Source: Bacteroides fluxus YIT 12057
Lineage (GTDB): Bacteria > Bacteroidota > Bacteroidia > Bacteroidales > Bacteroidaceae
DNA: 64,000 bases
Direction of reading: 5' to 3'
Assembly: GCF_000195635.1 (NCBI RefSeq)
Contig: NZ_GL882688.1
Span: forward strand, 1-64,000
The position numbers and the translations under genes were made by a program. The notes under the pieces are model-generated. The model did not search any database. It saw only the letters and a program-made list of their open reading frames with translations, and was not told where the DNA came from. Of the stretch, positions 15,390 to 23,633 are shown one piece after another (within the stretch, counting starts at the first letter, position 1; the number at the start of each line of letters is the position of its first letter).

Positions 15390-15928
15390 ACCAAATCGGC
15401 AGTATCGGAAAAGGGCAGTCCGAGAACCCAAAACAAGACCTTGAAGATATAAAGGGGCTTATCGTGACCTCGCACCGATATTTCAAGGAGCGGTTAAAGG
15501 TGTTGTTCCCGGCTGATGATACACCAACCGGAGAAATAACGCCCGTTTCATGGTACGGCAAACTGACATACCGGGTAACTCCCTATTTGAAGCCCAAGTT
15601 CTTTCTTCTTTCAGCAGGGATAATCATTTGTCTTGTGTCGCTTGCATTGAATGTGCGGTTTATACAAAGAATGCAGCGGTTACAGGACAATGATATAAAA
15701 TACCGCTATATCCTGATGAAAGGAAAGGCAGACGGCAGCAGCCTTGATTTGCTGGAAACGAAGTTCAGCAGGGAACGGGACAACGCTTTCATACGAAGCC
15801 TGACCGATTCGGTGAAAGGCTTTGAATACCGCAGCAGGAAGCAGGCGGAAGCGTTGGAACGGGCAAGGATGTTGAACGAACAAGCCGAGCAGCTAAAGGA
15901 GGAAGCCGACAAGCTGGGCAAGCCATAA
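15390..15928 (+). pseudogene. 3' part of a mobilization-type membrane protein gene
   Basis: The frame is open from the junction at 15388 with no start at the break (NQIGSIGKGQSENPKQDLED...) to a stop at 15928. It shows a hydrophobic segment FFLLSAGIIICLVSLALNV and a long charged coiled-coil C-terminus. This is like accessory proteins of Bacteroides mobilization regions, but the family is not certain. The 5' part is missing because the DNA between HTH3 and this gene has been deleted. Confidence 0.55.
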
Positions 15929-15939
15929 ACCAAAAACAA

Positions 15940-15967
15940 TGCCGGAGCAGAACCGCCCCGGCTTTTT
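15940..15967. terminator. Terminator after the mobilization remnant
   Basis: Arms GCCGGag and CCCCGGC, followed by TTTTT, lie between two converging genes (15928 and 15971). Confidence 0.55.
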
Positions 15968-15970
15968 AAT

Positions 15971-16303
15971 TCACTTCTTTTTCTTCGTGCAGTGTTCTTT
16001 CTCGAACTGGCGCAGCGTGGTGACGCTGAACCGCTCCTTGATGAACTCCCGGACATCGGAAGCCTTGTAGTACACTTTTCCGCTGATTGTGAAGTACGGC
16101 AGCGCACCGATAGCCCGGTAGCGTTGCAGGGTCTTGATACTCACCTTGAAGAGCAGGCACAAGTCCTGATTATCCAGCAGGTTGTCATCTTCGGGCAGTA
16201 CCCTGTCGGCATTGCGCAGTACCCGTACATCCTTGCAGAGTTCTTCCAGTTTGGCGTACAGCTTCTGCATCCATACGCTGAAATCGTCATTGTCTATATA
16301 CAT
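15971..16303 (-). CDS. Helix-turn-helix excisionase-like protein
   Basis: This 110-aa protein starts MYIDNDDFSVWMQKLYAKLE, with a helical N-terminus. The MerR/excisionase domain includes LLDNQDLCLLFKVSIKTLQ and the wing FTISGKVYYKASDV. It is a distant relative of HTH2, with a lysine-rich tail. It is typical of the excision region of Bacteroides conjugative elements and belongs to a different element from the repeated HTH pair. Confidence 0.7.
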   Translation of the reverse strand: MYIDNDDFSVWMQKLYAKLEELCKDVRVLRNADRVLPEDDNLLDNQDLCLLFKVSIKTLQRYRAIGALPYFTISGKVYYKASDVREFIKERFSVTTLRQFEKEHCTKKKK

Positions 16304-16429
16304 GATTGCTTCATTTTTCTGATTATACATTATGGTCTGTCAATCGATTGATGAAGCAAAGTTCAGAAAACAGGTGCAAAGAAATTACGGGGGAACTAAT
16401 GGAATCCCCTATAAATCATAAGTTACTGA

Positions 16430-16825
16430 TTATCTATATCCTTTCTTGTCATGTTCCTTTTTGATAAGTTCTACCAATCCATTAAGAAACCCGGTCAGTT
16501 TGCCCGGCTTTCGTTTTATCACGTCCTCATGTTTTTGGTAACAGTCGCCTATCCTGATATTGAAAAGCCATTCAAAGGCTTTGGATAAGTCCACCAAGTA
16601 GGCGGGTTTGCCGTTCTGATATACGATGTCTTTGGAGAGGAACAGACCGCTTACCATTTCCATGATGTTGATAAGGGTTGTCTTATCAGCAAGAAAGAGA
16701 GGGGAAAGGGCTTGTTTATCGGTGTGTTGTCGCAACTGTTCCGGGTACTTGATGCGCCATTCGATAAGACGTATTTCGGTGTTTAACAGCCCTATCGCTT
16801 CATCAATTAGATGCAGATAGGGCAT
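16430..16825 (-). CDS. RteC-like C-terminal domain protein
   Basis: This protein of about 131 aa starts MPYLHLIDEAIGLL. The C-terminal half (LSKAFEWLFNIRIGD, then KRKPGKLTGFLNGLVE) follows the pattern of the RteC C-terminal region, which in CTnDOT activates excision genes. The RteC N-terminal half is absent, so this is either a short variant or a remnant. It overlaps the preceding small gene by 23 bp. Assignment is moderate. Confidence 0.45.
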   Translation of the reverse strand: MPYLHLIDEAIGLLNTEIRLIEWRIKYPEQLRQHTDKQALSPLFLADKTTLINIMEMVSGLFLSKDIVYQNGKPAYLVDLSKAFEWLFNIRIGDCYQKHEDVIKRKPGKLTGFLNGLVELIKKEHDKKGYR

Positions 16826-17045
16826 TTTTTTCTTGCTCAAACCATACACGGTACGATTTGAGACGGTGCAAACCAAAGGAGAAATAACGAAGCAATACGC
16901 TATAATCCTGTTCGTTGATACTGAAATCGGCTACATGCGTAGCCAATTCTTCGATAGCTTCTGTAAGTTCAGATGCAGAAACTTTGCGCTGCGAGCATTC
17001 CGATAATAATCGGAAAAATCTCTGTCCTAATAACTGTTTTACCAT
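16803..17045 (-). CDS. Small protein upstream of the RteC-like gene
   Basis: This 80-aa, helix-rich protein starts MVKQLLGQRFFRLLSE. I recognise no family. It overlaps the RteC-like gene in another frame, suggesting translational coupling, or alternatively one ancestral gene split by a frameshift. It belongs to the mobile-element remnant. Confidence 0.4.
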   Translation of the reverse strand: MVKQLLGQRFFRLLSECSQRKVSASELTEAIEELATHVADFSINEQDYSVLLRYFSFGLHRLKSYRVWFEQEKNALSASN

Positions 17046-17099
17046 AATTACAATATAAGTTTAATGTTATTTATAGGTCATCCACCATTTATTAAATAA

Positions 17100-18191
17100 T
17101 CACTTGTTTGTTTTTATTAATGTAACTTCACCGATTATGGGTGTCAGTAAGTTAAATCTATCATCTTGAATTATTGTTAATTCATTTTGCAACGGTTCAT
17201 CCCAACGATGCCTTGCCAACGCATATTTTGAATGATGCACGGTGATGATATTCTTTGCTTTCAAATCCTTAGCTACTTGTGCCAACTGTACGGGCATTGT
17301 GTGAATGTATTTCCAATCTTCATTGTATTGTCCGTTTTCAAGTATAGCTAAGTCGATGTTGGGATATTGTTTGCCGATTTCCTTGAAATGCCTGTCATAT
17401 CCACCGTCGCCACCGATATATACTTTCAGTGAGGGAGTATCTATCAGAAAGGAAGCCCAAAGTGTTTGATTGGCTTTCAGGCTTCTGCCGGAGAAGTGCC
17501 GAGTAGGTAAACAATGCACCGTAAAGCCATTGCTTGGTGTTACATTTTCCTTCCAGTCCAGTTCCACGAGTTGCTTTTTGTCATACCCCCAGCACTCAAA
17601 ATGTTCTCCTACACCCAAAGGACAGATAACTTTACCTACACGTTCTTTCAATGCTACAATAGTCCGATACTCCAAATGGTCGTAATGGTCGTGGGATACA
17701 ATCAGATAGTCAATTTCGGGCATATCTTCCGGCTTATAGATATCAGTACCCTTAAAAGGTTTATATAACCAAGATACGGGTGAAGCAGCGTAAAATACCG
17801 GGTCTACCAATATCCGTTTACCTGAGATTTGGAGCAGATAAGAAGAATGCCCGAACCATATCATCAAATCTTTGTCTTTGGGAAGATTCTGTAAATCGGT
17901 TTTTATGGTAGCAACAGGAGTGTCGGGATGAATATTCATTTTGTTACCTAAGAGAAAACCGAATAGTGTCTGCCAACGATTTCCTTTTCCGGTCATTAAT
18001 TCGGTGGGGGACTGATTGCGAAATTCTCCATTCCGATAATTGGGTGACTGTTTGATACGTTCCAATCTTTCACCTTGCGGCAAACGTCCGAAACTCGGTT
18101 GATGCAGGAATAATATTGTTCCTATAACCAAAGCGGCAATAATTGAAGTGATAATTATAATCATTTTCTTATGGTTCATTGTAAAAATCAA
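17100..18191 (-). CDS. Membrane-anchored metallo-beta-lactamase-fold hydrolase
   Basis: This 363-aa protein has an N-terminal membrane anchor (IIIITSIIAALVIGTILFL). The UlaG/NAPE-PLD-type fold shows WFGHSSYLL, the metal motif SHDHYDHLEY, a later PTRHFSGR and GGDGGYD. It would hydrolyse a small ester or phosphodiester; the substrate is unknown. It is the last gene of a five-gene minus-strand cluster and overlaps the preceding reductase gene by 4 bp. The start could be several codons downstream (MNHKKM). Confidence 0.8.
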   Translation of the reverse strand: MIFTMNHKKMIIIITSIIAALVIGTILFLHQPSFGRLPQGERLERIKQSPNYRNGEFRNQSPTELMTGKGNRWQTLFGFLLGNKMNIHPDTPVATIKTDLQNLPKDKDLMIWFGHSSYLLQISGKRILVDPVFYAASPVSWLYKPFKGTDIYKPEDMPEIDYLIVSHDHYDHLEYRTIVALKERVGKVICPLGVGEHFECWGYDKKQLVELDWKENVTPSNGFTVHCLPTRHFSGRSLKANQTLWASFLIDTPSLKVYIGGDGGYDRHFKEIGKQYPNIDLAILENGQYNEDWKYIHTMPVQLAQVAKDLKAKNIITVHHSKYALARHRWDEPLQNELTIIQDDRFNLLTPIIGEVTLIKTNK

Positions 18192-18844
18192 ACACCTTTG
18201 GTTAGACTTATATTCTGATTTGTAAACTGTTCGGGGGCTTTTACTATCTTCATGACAAAGTGTGCGATGCTTTTTCGTGATATATCACGTCCTAATTCGG
18301 GTTCTCCTTTGTATGTAATCTGATATGAAATTTCATCATCATAAGTAAATCTACCCGGACGTAATATCGTATAGTCCAGTCCTGAATTTTCCACGATGTC
18401 CGCCAGCTTACGATGTTGCCGAAACATTGGTTTCATCACTGTAAGCATTATAGAATTCAAGAATCCCGGAGCATCTTTCTTTCTGCAAAGGGTCGCTTTC
18501 CATGATGCGCCGTAAATGCCCATTGAACTGATTGCGATAATTTTTTTTACATCCGTCTCTTTCATGGCTTTTATGATATTCTTCACCATTGCATCTAAAT
18601 TTCCCGACAACCCGAAATAGACAATATCTTGTCCTTTCAGTGCATCCTTCACATTTTTGTAATTCATTACATCACCCTCTATGATACGATGCTTTTCTTT
18701 TTGTTCCTTACTTAATTTCAAGCTATTGCGGACAAATAAAGTAAGCCTTACATCGTTTAACGTTTCCAATGCTTTAATGATGTAATTCCCAATACTACCA
18801 GTAACTCCAAATAAAATAACATGTTTCATATTTCTGATTTTCAA
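18188..18844 (-). CDS. NAD(P)-binding NmrA/SDR-like protein
   Basis: This protein of about 218 aa has a Rossmann fold. The nucleotide motif GVTGSIGN lies near the N-terminus, followed by FVRNS and IISSMGIYGA-like segments typical of atypical short-chain dehydrogenases. It probably reduces or epimerises a small metabolite or acts as a redox sensor. MKHVILFG (18829) is the better start. It overlaps both neighbours by about 4 bp, so it is translationally coupled. Confidence 0.78.
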   Translation of the reverse strand: MKIRNMKHVILFGVTGSIGNYIIKALETLNDVRLTLFVRNSLKLSKEQKEKHRIIEGDVMNYKNVKDALKGQDIVYFGLSGNLDAMVKNIIKAMKETDVKKIIAISSMGIYGASWKATLCRKKDAPGFLNSIMLTVMKPMFRQHRKLADIVENSGLDYTILRPGRFTYDDEISYQITYKGEPELGRDISRKSIAHFVMKIVKAPEQFTNQNISLTKGV

Positions 18845-19389
18845 TTTAATGGTAAGCTTCTTCCCTTATTATAGGCATCAAGCATTATGGACGAACCCTT
18901 TACATCACCTTTTTGCTCCATTCCGTAAGCGTGGATGATACCCCCGTTTACAGCTTTTTCAAAACAACCGATATAATTGAGATAGCAGGTTTCTATCGTT
19001 TCATAATATTTATGTTCAGGCGCACCACCGGACGTAATCAGATAAAAGGTTTTGCCTGTCATCCTTTTTTCAATGGAAAAGCTTCTATCAAGTAGCGTCT
19101 TTAATAACCCGGTAAAACTATAAAAATAAACTGGAGAAGCTAATACAATATAATCGGCATCTAACATCTTTTGTAGAATTGAAGTAGCATCATCTTTGCG
19201 GATGCAATTACTCCCGTTGCTTTGGCATTTTCTACACCCAATGCAACACTTTATTTCCTTGTCGTGCAAATATACTTTTTCGGTTTGCAAACCGACACTT
19301 TCCGCACCGTTCATAAACTCATTACTAAGCAAATCGGTGTTTCCGTTTTTTCTTGCACTTCCCTCTAATATTAAAACTTTCTTCGGCAT
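18841..19389 (-). CDS. Flavodoxin-fold NAD(P)H-dependent FMN reductase
   Basis: This 182-aa protein has the FMN phosphate-binding loop GSARKNGNTD, a CIGCRKCQ cluster of cysteines and the segment LASPVYFYSFTG, all typical of the iron-sulfur flavoprotein/NADPH-dependent FMN reductase family. It would supply reducing power for redox detoxification. It lies 1 bp from the alcohol dehydrogenase gene and overlaps the NmrA-like gene. Confidence 0.85.
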   Translation of the reverse strand: MPKKVLILEGSARKNGNTDLLSNEFMNGAESVGLQTEKVYLHDKEIKCCIGCRKCQSNGSNCIRKDDATSILQKMLDADYIVLASPVYFYSFTGLLKTLLDRSFSIEKRMTGKTFYLITSGGAPEHKYYETIETCYLNYIGCFEKAVNGGIIHAYGMEQKGDVKGSSIMLDAYNKGRSLPLN

Positions 19390-19390
19390 A

Positions 19391-20551
19391 TTACAGGCTG
19401 TTTTTATAGATTGTTATAACGTCATTTTTAGTCAAAGGAACATAGGCATAAAGAAGTCCTTCTGTTTCTACGGCGTGATTTGCCATTTCTTCAAAGTGTT
19501 CGCAGCCAATTCCTAATTCGGATAATGTCATAGGTATTCCGATACTCTTGAAAAAGCGTTCTGTGGCAATAATTCCTTGATTTGCCATTTCGTACTTATC
19601 ATCGGAACAAGCAATATCCCATATATTTTGTGCAAAACGAGCAAAGCGTTCTACTGTCGCATCGCTTAACACATGGCGCATCCAACGTGGAGTAAGTATG
19701 GCAAGCCCGACCCCATGTATAATATCGTAATAAGCACTCAGTTCATGTTCCATACCATGAACACCGAACGGACAGAGCTTATTTCCATTACAGAGTGTGG
19801 CGTTATCAGCTATTGCGCTGCCCCAAAGCAATTGTGCCCGTGCTTCGTAGTTCTCCGGTTCTGCCATAGCTGTTGGAGTGTATTTGATAATAGTTTTTAT
19901 GACACTTTCCACCAATAAATCTCCCATGAATGTACTTTGCGGTACAAAATATTGTTCAAACAAGTGTGAGAGAATATCTGCTGCACCTGCCGCTGTTTGT
20001 GCAGCCGGAACGGAAAATGTATAGGTAGGGTCTATTATGGCTACTTTCGGCATGATGTTAGGTGAGAAGAAAGAGCGTTTCTCGTTAGTGGCAAGGTTGG
20101 AAATGACAGCTCCTGCATCTGTTTCACTTCCTGTTGCCGCTATGGTGGGAATGGCACAAATAGGCAGTGCTTCAGAGACAGGCATGCGATTTATAATCAT
20201 TTGCCAAGCATCTATTTCCGTACAAGAAGCGGCTGCAATGACTTTTGAACAATCAATGACGCTGCCACCGCCAACAGCCAAAATAATGTCAATGCTTTGT
20301 TGCTTGCATATTCTTACCCCCTCATAAACATTTTCTATTCGGGGATTAGGGGCAATGCCGCCTAATTCATGAATTTCATATTGGGCAAGCAGGGATTTGA
20401 TTGTTTCATATATTCCTGTCCGTTTGATACTGCCACCCCCATAAACTAATAATATTCTTTTCCCGTAGCTGCTTACAATATTAGGCAAGTTTTCTATTTG
20501 GTCTTTACCAAATAATACGTTTGTACTGATACAAAATTGAAAATTCTCCAT
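19391..20551 (-). CDS. Iron-containing alcohol dehydrogenase (YqhD/BdhA-like)
   Basis: This 386-aa protein has the NAD(P) motif GGGSVIDCSK, the downstream metal-ligand region (HGVGLAILTPRWM, with HGMEHELSAYYD before it), and the full length of the family. YqhD-like enzymes reduce toxic aldehydes with NADPH. A minus-strand -7 box TAACTTTG (20578-20585) gives it its own promoter. The AraC regulator immediately upstream is like YqhC above yqhD, so aldehyde-responsive control is likely. Confidence 0.88.
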   Translation of the reverse strand: MENFQFCISTNVLFGKDQIENLPNIVSSYGKRILLVYGGGSIKRTGIYETIKSLLAQYEIHELGGIAPNPRIENVYEGVRICKQQSIDIILAVGGGSVIDCSKVIAAASCTEIDAWQMIINRMPVSEALPICAIPTIAATGSETDAGAVISNLATNEKRSFFSPNIMPKVAIIDPTYTFSVPAAQTAAGAADILSHLFEQYFVPQSTFMGDLLVESVIKTIIKYTPTAMAEPENYEARAQLLWGSAIADNATLCNGNKLCPFGVHGMEHELSAYYDIIHGVGLAILTPRWMRHVLSDATVERFARFAQNIWDIACSDDKYEMANQGIIATERFFKSIGIPMTLSELGIGCEHFEEMANHAVETEGLLYAYVPLTKNDVITIYKNSL

Positions 20552-20577
20552 TGATTTATCCGTTTTTAATTACGCTG

Positions 20578-20585
20578 CAAAGTTA
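20578..20585 (-). promoter_or_regulatory. Promoter -7 box for the dehydrogenase operon
   Basis: On the minus strand TAACTTTG matches TAnnTTTG, 27 bp before the alcohol dehydrogenase start and just after the AraC gene's terminator. Confidence 0.55.
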
Positions 20586-20592
20586 AAACGGA

Positions 20593-20621
20593 AGCCGCAG
20601 GCGTTGGTTTCGTCTGCGGCT
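20593..20621 (-). terminator. Hairpin between the AraC and dehydrogenase genes
   Basis: AGCCGCAG and CTGCGGCT pair around a 13-nt loop, followed on the minus strand by a short T-rich stretch. It likely ends the AraC transcript. Confidence 0.55.
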
Positions 20622-20642
20622 CAAATCAGTTTATTGAAAAGC

Positions 20643-21470
20643 TCAATCTGCAAGTTGTTGTGGAGAACTCCCATATTGTTTCTTGAAAGCTGTCGAAAAG
20701 TGAGAAAGGCTTTTGAAACCAAGTTTTAAATAGATGTCAGATGCTTTCTGCCCCTCTTTTATTTCTTGATAAGCCACTTCCAAACGCTTTTGCATAATCC
20801 ACTTTTGCGGAGGAAGGGAACTTATTTTTTGAAAGTCACGTTTGAATGCCGCCAAACTTCTTCCTGTAAAAAGCGCAATATCACTGATAGATAGTTCATA
20901 CATATAGTTATCATTCATAAACTCCCAAATATCTATTTTCCATGGTTCTATAAAGTCAAACAGGGTGGTACAAAGATTTTCGTCAATGTTCAGTAGGTCT
21001 ATTAGTCCCTCTTGTTGTTTCAGTTTCATCAGTTCTTCCGTAGGCTTGACAGAAGATTCGAGAAAAGGAATTAATGAATAAAATAGGCTTTTAATAGCCA
21101 TTGTATCAGGCAGTTTCAACCAGTTGGGAATATTTTCTTTGCTTTTGTCTAAAGGCAATTTTTTTTCATACTCTTGATAGAATTTGCGCAGAAACTTCCT
21201 GTCAAACACCAAGAAAATTGCTTTGAATTGTTCATCTTCTGCTGATTGCCTTGCTATATTTACTTTATGGTTTTTAGGAAGAAATACACATTCACCGGGA
21301 GATACAACCTCTTTATTTGTTCCACTTTCTATCAACAACTCTCCTGAATAAACATAAACCAGCATATGGTCTTTTACCATATGCTGACAAGTCTGCCTAC
21401 TATTAAAATGAAAACAGAGGAATACATTTGAATAATTCAATCTTAATGTACCTTTTTCAGTTTGTACCAT
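20643..21470 (-). CDS. AraC-family transcriptional regulator
   Basis: This 275-aa protein has an N-terminal cupin-like sensing part (SGELLIESGTNKEV, then PGECVFLPKNHKV) and a C-terminal double helix-turn-helix (LSISDIALFTGRSLAAFKRD; ASDIYLKLGFKSLSHFSTAF). It stands directly upstream of the alcohol dehydrogenase operon on the same strand and probably activates it, as YqhC does for yqhD. Confidence 0.88.
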   Translation of the reverse strand: MVQTEKGTLRLNYSNVFLCFHFNSRQTCQHMVKDHMLVYVYSGELLIESGTNKEVVSPGECVFLPKNHKVNIARQSAEDEQFKAIFLVFDRKFLRKFYQEYEKKLPLDKSKENIPNWLKLPDTMAIKSLFYSLIPFLESSVKPTEELMKLKQQEGLIDLLNIDENLCTTLFDFIEPWKIDIWEFMNDNYMYELSISDIALFTGRSLAAFKRDFQKISSLPPQKWIMQKRLEVAYQEIKEGQKASDIYLKLGFKSLSHFSTAFKKQYGSSPQQLAD

Positions 21471-21634
21471 AATCTATACTTATAATACTACAAAAATAGA
21501 TGTTCTTTGATTTTGTACAAAACAGAATGATGATTTTTGTCACGTGTGTGTTTGGATAATGAATTAAAAAGAAACTTTTGAGAATCTCGTTTAGTTTGTT
21601 TTTTCTATATATCCAAAACGAACTAAGATAATGT

Positions 21635-21800
21635 GCACAGTTTCGCATCAGTTATCGCACTGGCTAACAACGTGTCACTGCCGAACGTGGCTAAAATGCT
21701 GGGGCATTCATCCACCCGAATGACGCAGCATTACGCAAAGGTGTTAGACCAAACGATACTAAGGGATATGCAAGCCGTTGAAAAACAACTATCTGTATAA
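21635..21800 (+). pseudogene. Integrase 3' fragment, copy 3
   Basis: This encodes the last 54 or so residues of the integrase, from the HSF of the catalytic motif to MQAVEKQLSV. Homology begins at the base equivalent to 1697, only 5 bp from the copy 2 break. The bases just upstream (21595-21625) match the 22-bp repeat array at 178-290. The third cargo follows. Confidence 0.9.
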
Positions 21801-21833
21801 CAAAAGATTACTTAATACATACTTATAAAACTA

Positions 21834-21883
21834 ATATCCCCTAAAATTATGAGGAAAATTTTCCTCATAATTTTAGGGGATAT
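21834..21883. repeat. 50-bp perfect palindrome before cargo 3
   Basis: The sequence is its own reverse complement over 50 bp, starting ATATCCCCTAAAATTATGAG and centred on AAAATTTT. It lies between the integrase fragment and the -7 box TATATTTG (21897-21904). Its half-site CCCTAAAATTAT is close to that in the palindrome before cargo 2. Confidence 0.92.
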
Positions 21884-21896
21884 CGAGCTATTTCTT

Positions 21897-21904
21897 TATA
21901 TTTG
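21897..21904 (+). promoter_or_regulatory. Cargo 3 promoter -7 box
   Basis: TATATTTG followed by C, 20 bp before the XRE/ImmA start. The 50-bp palindrome ends 13 bp upstream, across the -33 region, and is well placed as an operator. Confidence 0.6.
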
Positions 21905-21923
21905 CAGAAAATTTCCTGCAAAT

Positions 21924-23120
21924 ATGGACAATATAGACATAGAACTTAGTAAAGTAATTGATGCAGCTGTTCAATCTTCAATCGATATAGGTCAGGTTGC
22001 ATCCTTAAAGGATTTGTATAAAGAAAAGAAAAATTCACTAAACTTATCAGATAGACAGATTCAGAAAATTTTAGGAATGGATTCTAAAACCATAAATCCT
22101 ATATTAAATGGAACTGCTAAACAAATCAATTTCATAAATGTAGTAAAATTGGCTCATTTTTTAGGTCTGTCTGTTAATGACCTAATAAAAGTTTACGTAC
22201 CAGAATTAGCTCCTAAACAAATAGGAGAAATCCAACGAGCAAGAGAAGCAGGATATATCGTTGAAAATTTTGATGTATCTATCCTTGTTAAGATGAAGTT
22301 TTTTAATTCCAATGCTTCATCTAAAGATATGAGTGATAAAATCAAACGTTTTTTTGACATTGATAATATTTACAGTTACTCGGAAAATTCTTTGCTTCCC
22401 GTTTTTAGTCGCTCTAAAAGAAACTCGAATGATTTAATGCGTAATTTTTGGATACAATCTGCGTTTATCCAATTTAAATCTATTGCAAATCCCAATCCAT
22501 ACATAAGAAAAGAACTAGTTGAACTAATACCCAAAATCAGACCATACACAAGAGATATAAAAAATGGTCTAATTAGAGTTCTGAAAGCACTATTTCGTAT
22601 TGGGGTCACAGTTATATATCAACCAAGCTTAGAAAAAATACAAGTTAGAGGAGCTACCATGATAATAAATGATAAACCATGTATTGTACTTTCTAATTTA
22701 CAAAATAATTATCCTACATTATGGTTTACTCTTTTACATGAACTACATCATGTACTTTTTGATTTTGATGAAATCAAGAAACAGACGTATCATATTAGCA
22801 ATAATGAGGGAGACATATTTTTAATGAATGAAGAACAAGCAGATAATTTTGCTTGTGAATATTTATTAAATGAATCCCGATTAAAATTTGCATCAGGGTA
22901 TATTACATCACATTATAATATTGAAAAACTAGCTAAAGAATGGGGAGTACACTCCTCTATTATATATGCAATGTATTGTTATAAAACCAACGAATGGGCA
23001 TTTTATAATAAATATATACCTAAAATGAATGAAGCCTTAGATCTTATAAATACTCACCCATTTGAAAAAGAAACGTTAATGGAATCAGTACAACAAATCA
23101 AAGAATTTTTATACAATTAA
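21924..23120 (+). CDS. XRE-HTH fused to ImmA/IrrE-type metallopeptidase (cargo 3, gene 1)
   Basis: This 398-aa protein from ATG 21924 has an N-terminal lambda-repressor-like helix-turn-helix (LSDRQIQKILGMDSKTINPI) and a C-terminal M78 metallopeptidase domain with HELHH near residue 272. ImmA/IrrE proteases cleave repressors or partner proteins after a signal. Fusions with XRE domains occur in toxin-antitoxin-like and phage-response loci. The palindrome directly upstream may be its own operator. Two further genes follow at 2 bp and 1 bp spacing. Confidence 0.82.
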   Translation: MDNIDIELSKVIDAAVQSSIDIGQVASLKDLYKEKKNSLNLSDRQIQKILGMDSKTINPILNGTAKQINFINVVKLAHFLGLSVNDLIKVYVPELAPKQIGEIQRAREAGYIVENFDVSILVKMKFFNSNASSKDMSDKIKRFFDIDNIYSYSENSLLPVFSRSKRNSNDLMRNFWIQSAFIQFKSIANPNPYIRKELVELIPKIRPYTRDIKNGLIRVLKALFRIGVTVIYQPSLEKIQVRGATMIINDKPCIVLSNLQNNYPTLWFTLLHELHHVLFDFDEIKKQTYHISNNEGDIFLMNEEQADNFACEYLLNESRLKFASGYITSHYNIEKLAKEWGVHSSIIYAMYCYKTNEWAFYNKYIPKMNEALDLINTHPFEKETLMESVQQIKEFLYN

Positions 23121-23122
23121 TT

Positions 23123-23632
23123 ATGGAAGAAAAAAAGAAAAAAAAATCTCAGGAGGAATTAGAAGAACTCCAAAGAAAGCAAGAACAAGATTTAGAGCGT
23201 GCAGCAATTTTAATGAAAGCTGATGAAATCAAAGAAGAAACATTTGATTTTGATGTAAACGGTCAAATCGAACTCAAAAATGAGTTGGCAGATATGGTTT
23301 TAGAACAAATCGATGACCCTGAAGCTAAATATAATTTATATTATAATGTTGTCAATCGTCTATTAAGAAAATATCTTCCAAAAGGCGATACATATAAAGA
23401 TGCAAGAGATTTGATTTATGAAGAAAAGAACACATTTTTAACTCGTGGACACAGAAAAGATGCACAAGGTATAAGAGGAGCAGACGGAAGAATGTCCTAT
23501 ATTTCAGATATAAATGAGCTTGTTAACATTATCACTGAATGGATTTCGAACAAAGGAACAATGTTTAATTTATATACTCAAATTAGGGATTTGAATATTT
23601 CTAAAGGATATGGCGCTCCACAGTCAAAATAA
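23123..23632 (+). CDS. Charged protein of unknown family (cargo 3, gene 2)
   Basis: This 169-aa protein begins with a strongly charged coiled-coil stretch (EEKKKKKSQEELEELQRKQE). A mixed globular part follows, containing EAKYNLYYNVVNRLLRKYLP and FLTRGHRKDAQGIRGADG. I do not recognise a family. It is coupled to the ImmA/IrrE-type gene and could be its substrate, the effector or an antitoxin. Confidence 0.65.
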   Translation: MEEKKKKKSQEELEELQRKQEQDLERAAILMKADEIKEETFDFDVNGQIELKNELADMVLEQIDDPEAKYNLYYNVVNRLLRKYLPKGDTYKDARDLIYEEKNTFLTRGHRKDAQGIRGADGRMSYISDINELVNIITEWISNKGTMFNLYTQIRDLNISKGYGAPQSK

Positions 23633-23633
23633 A

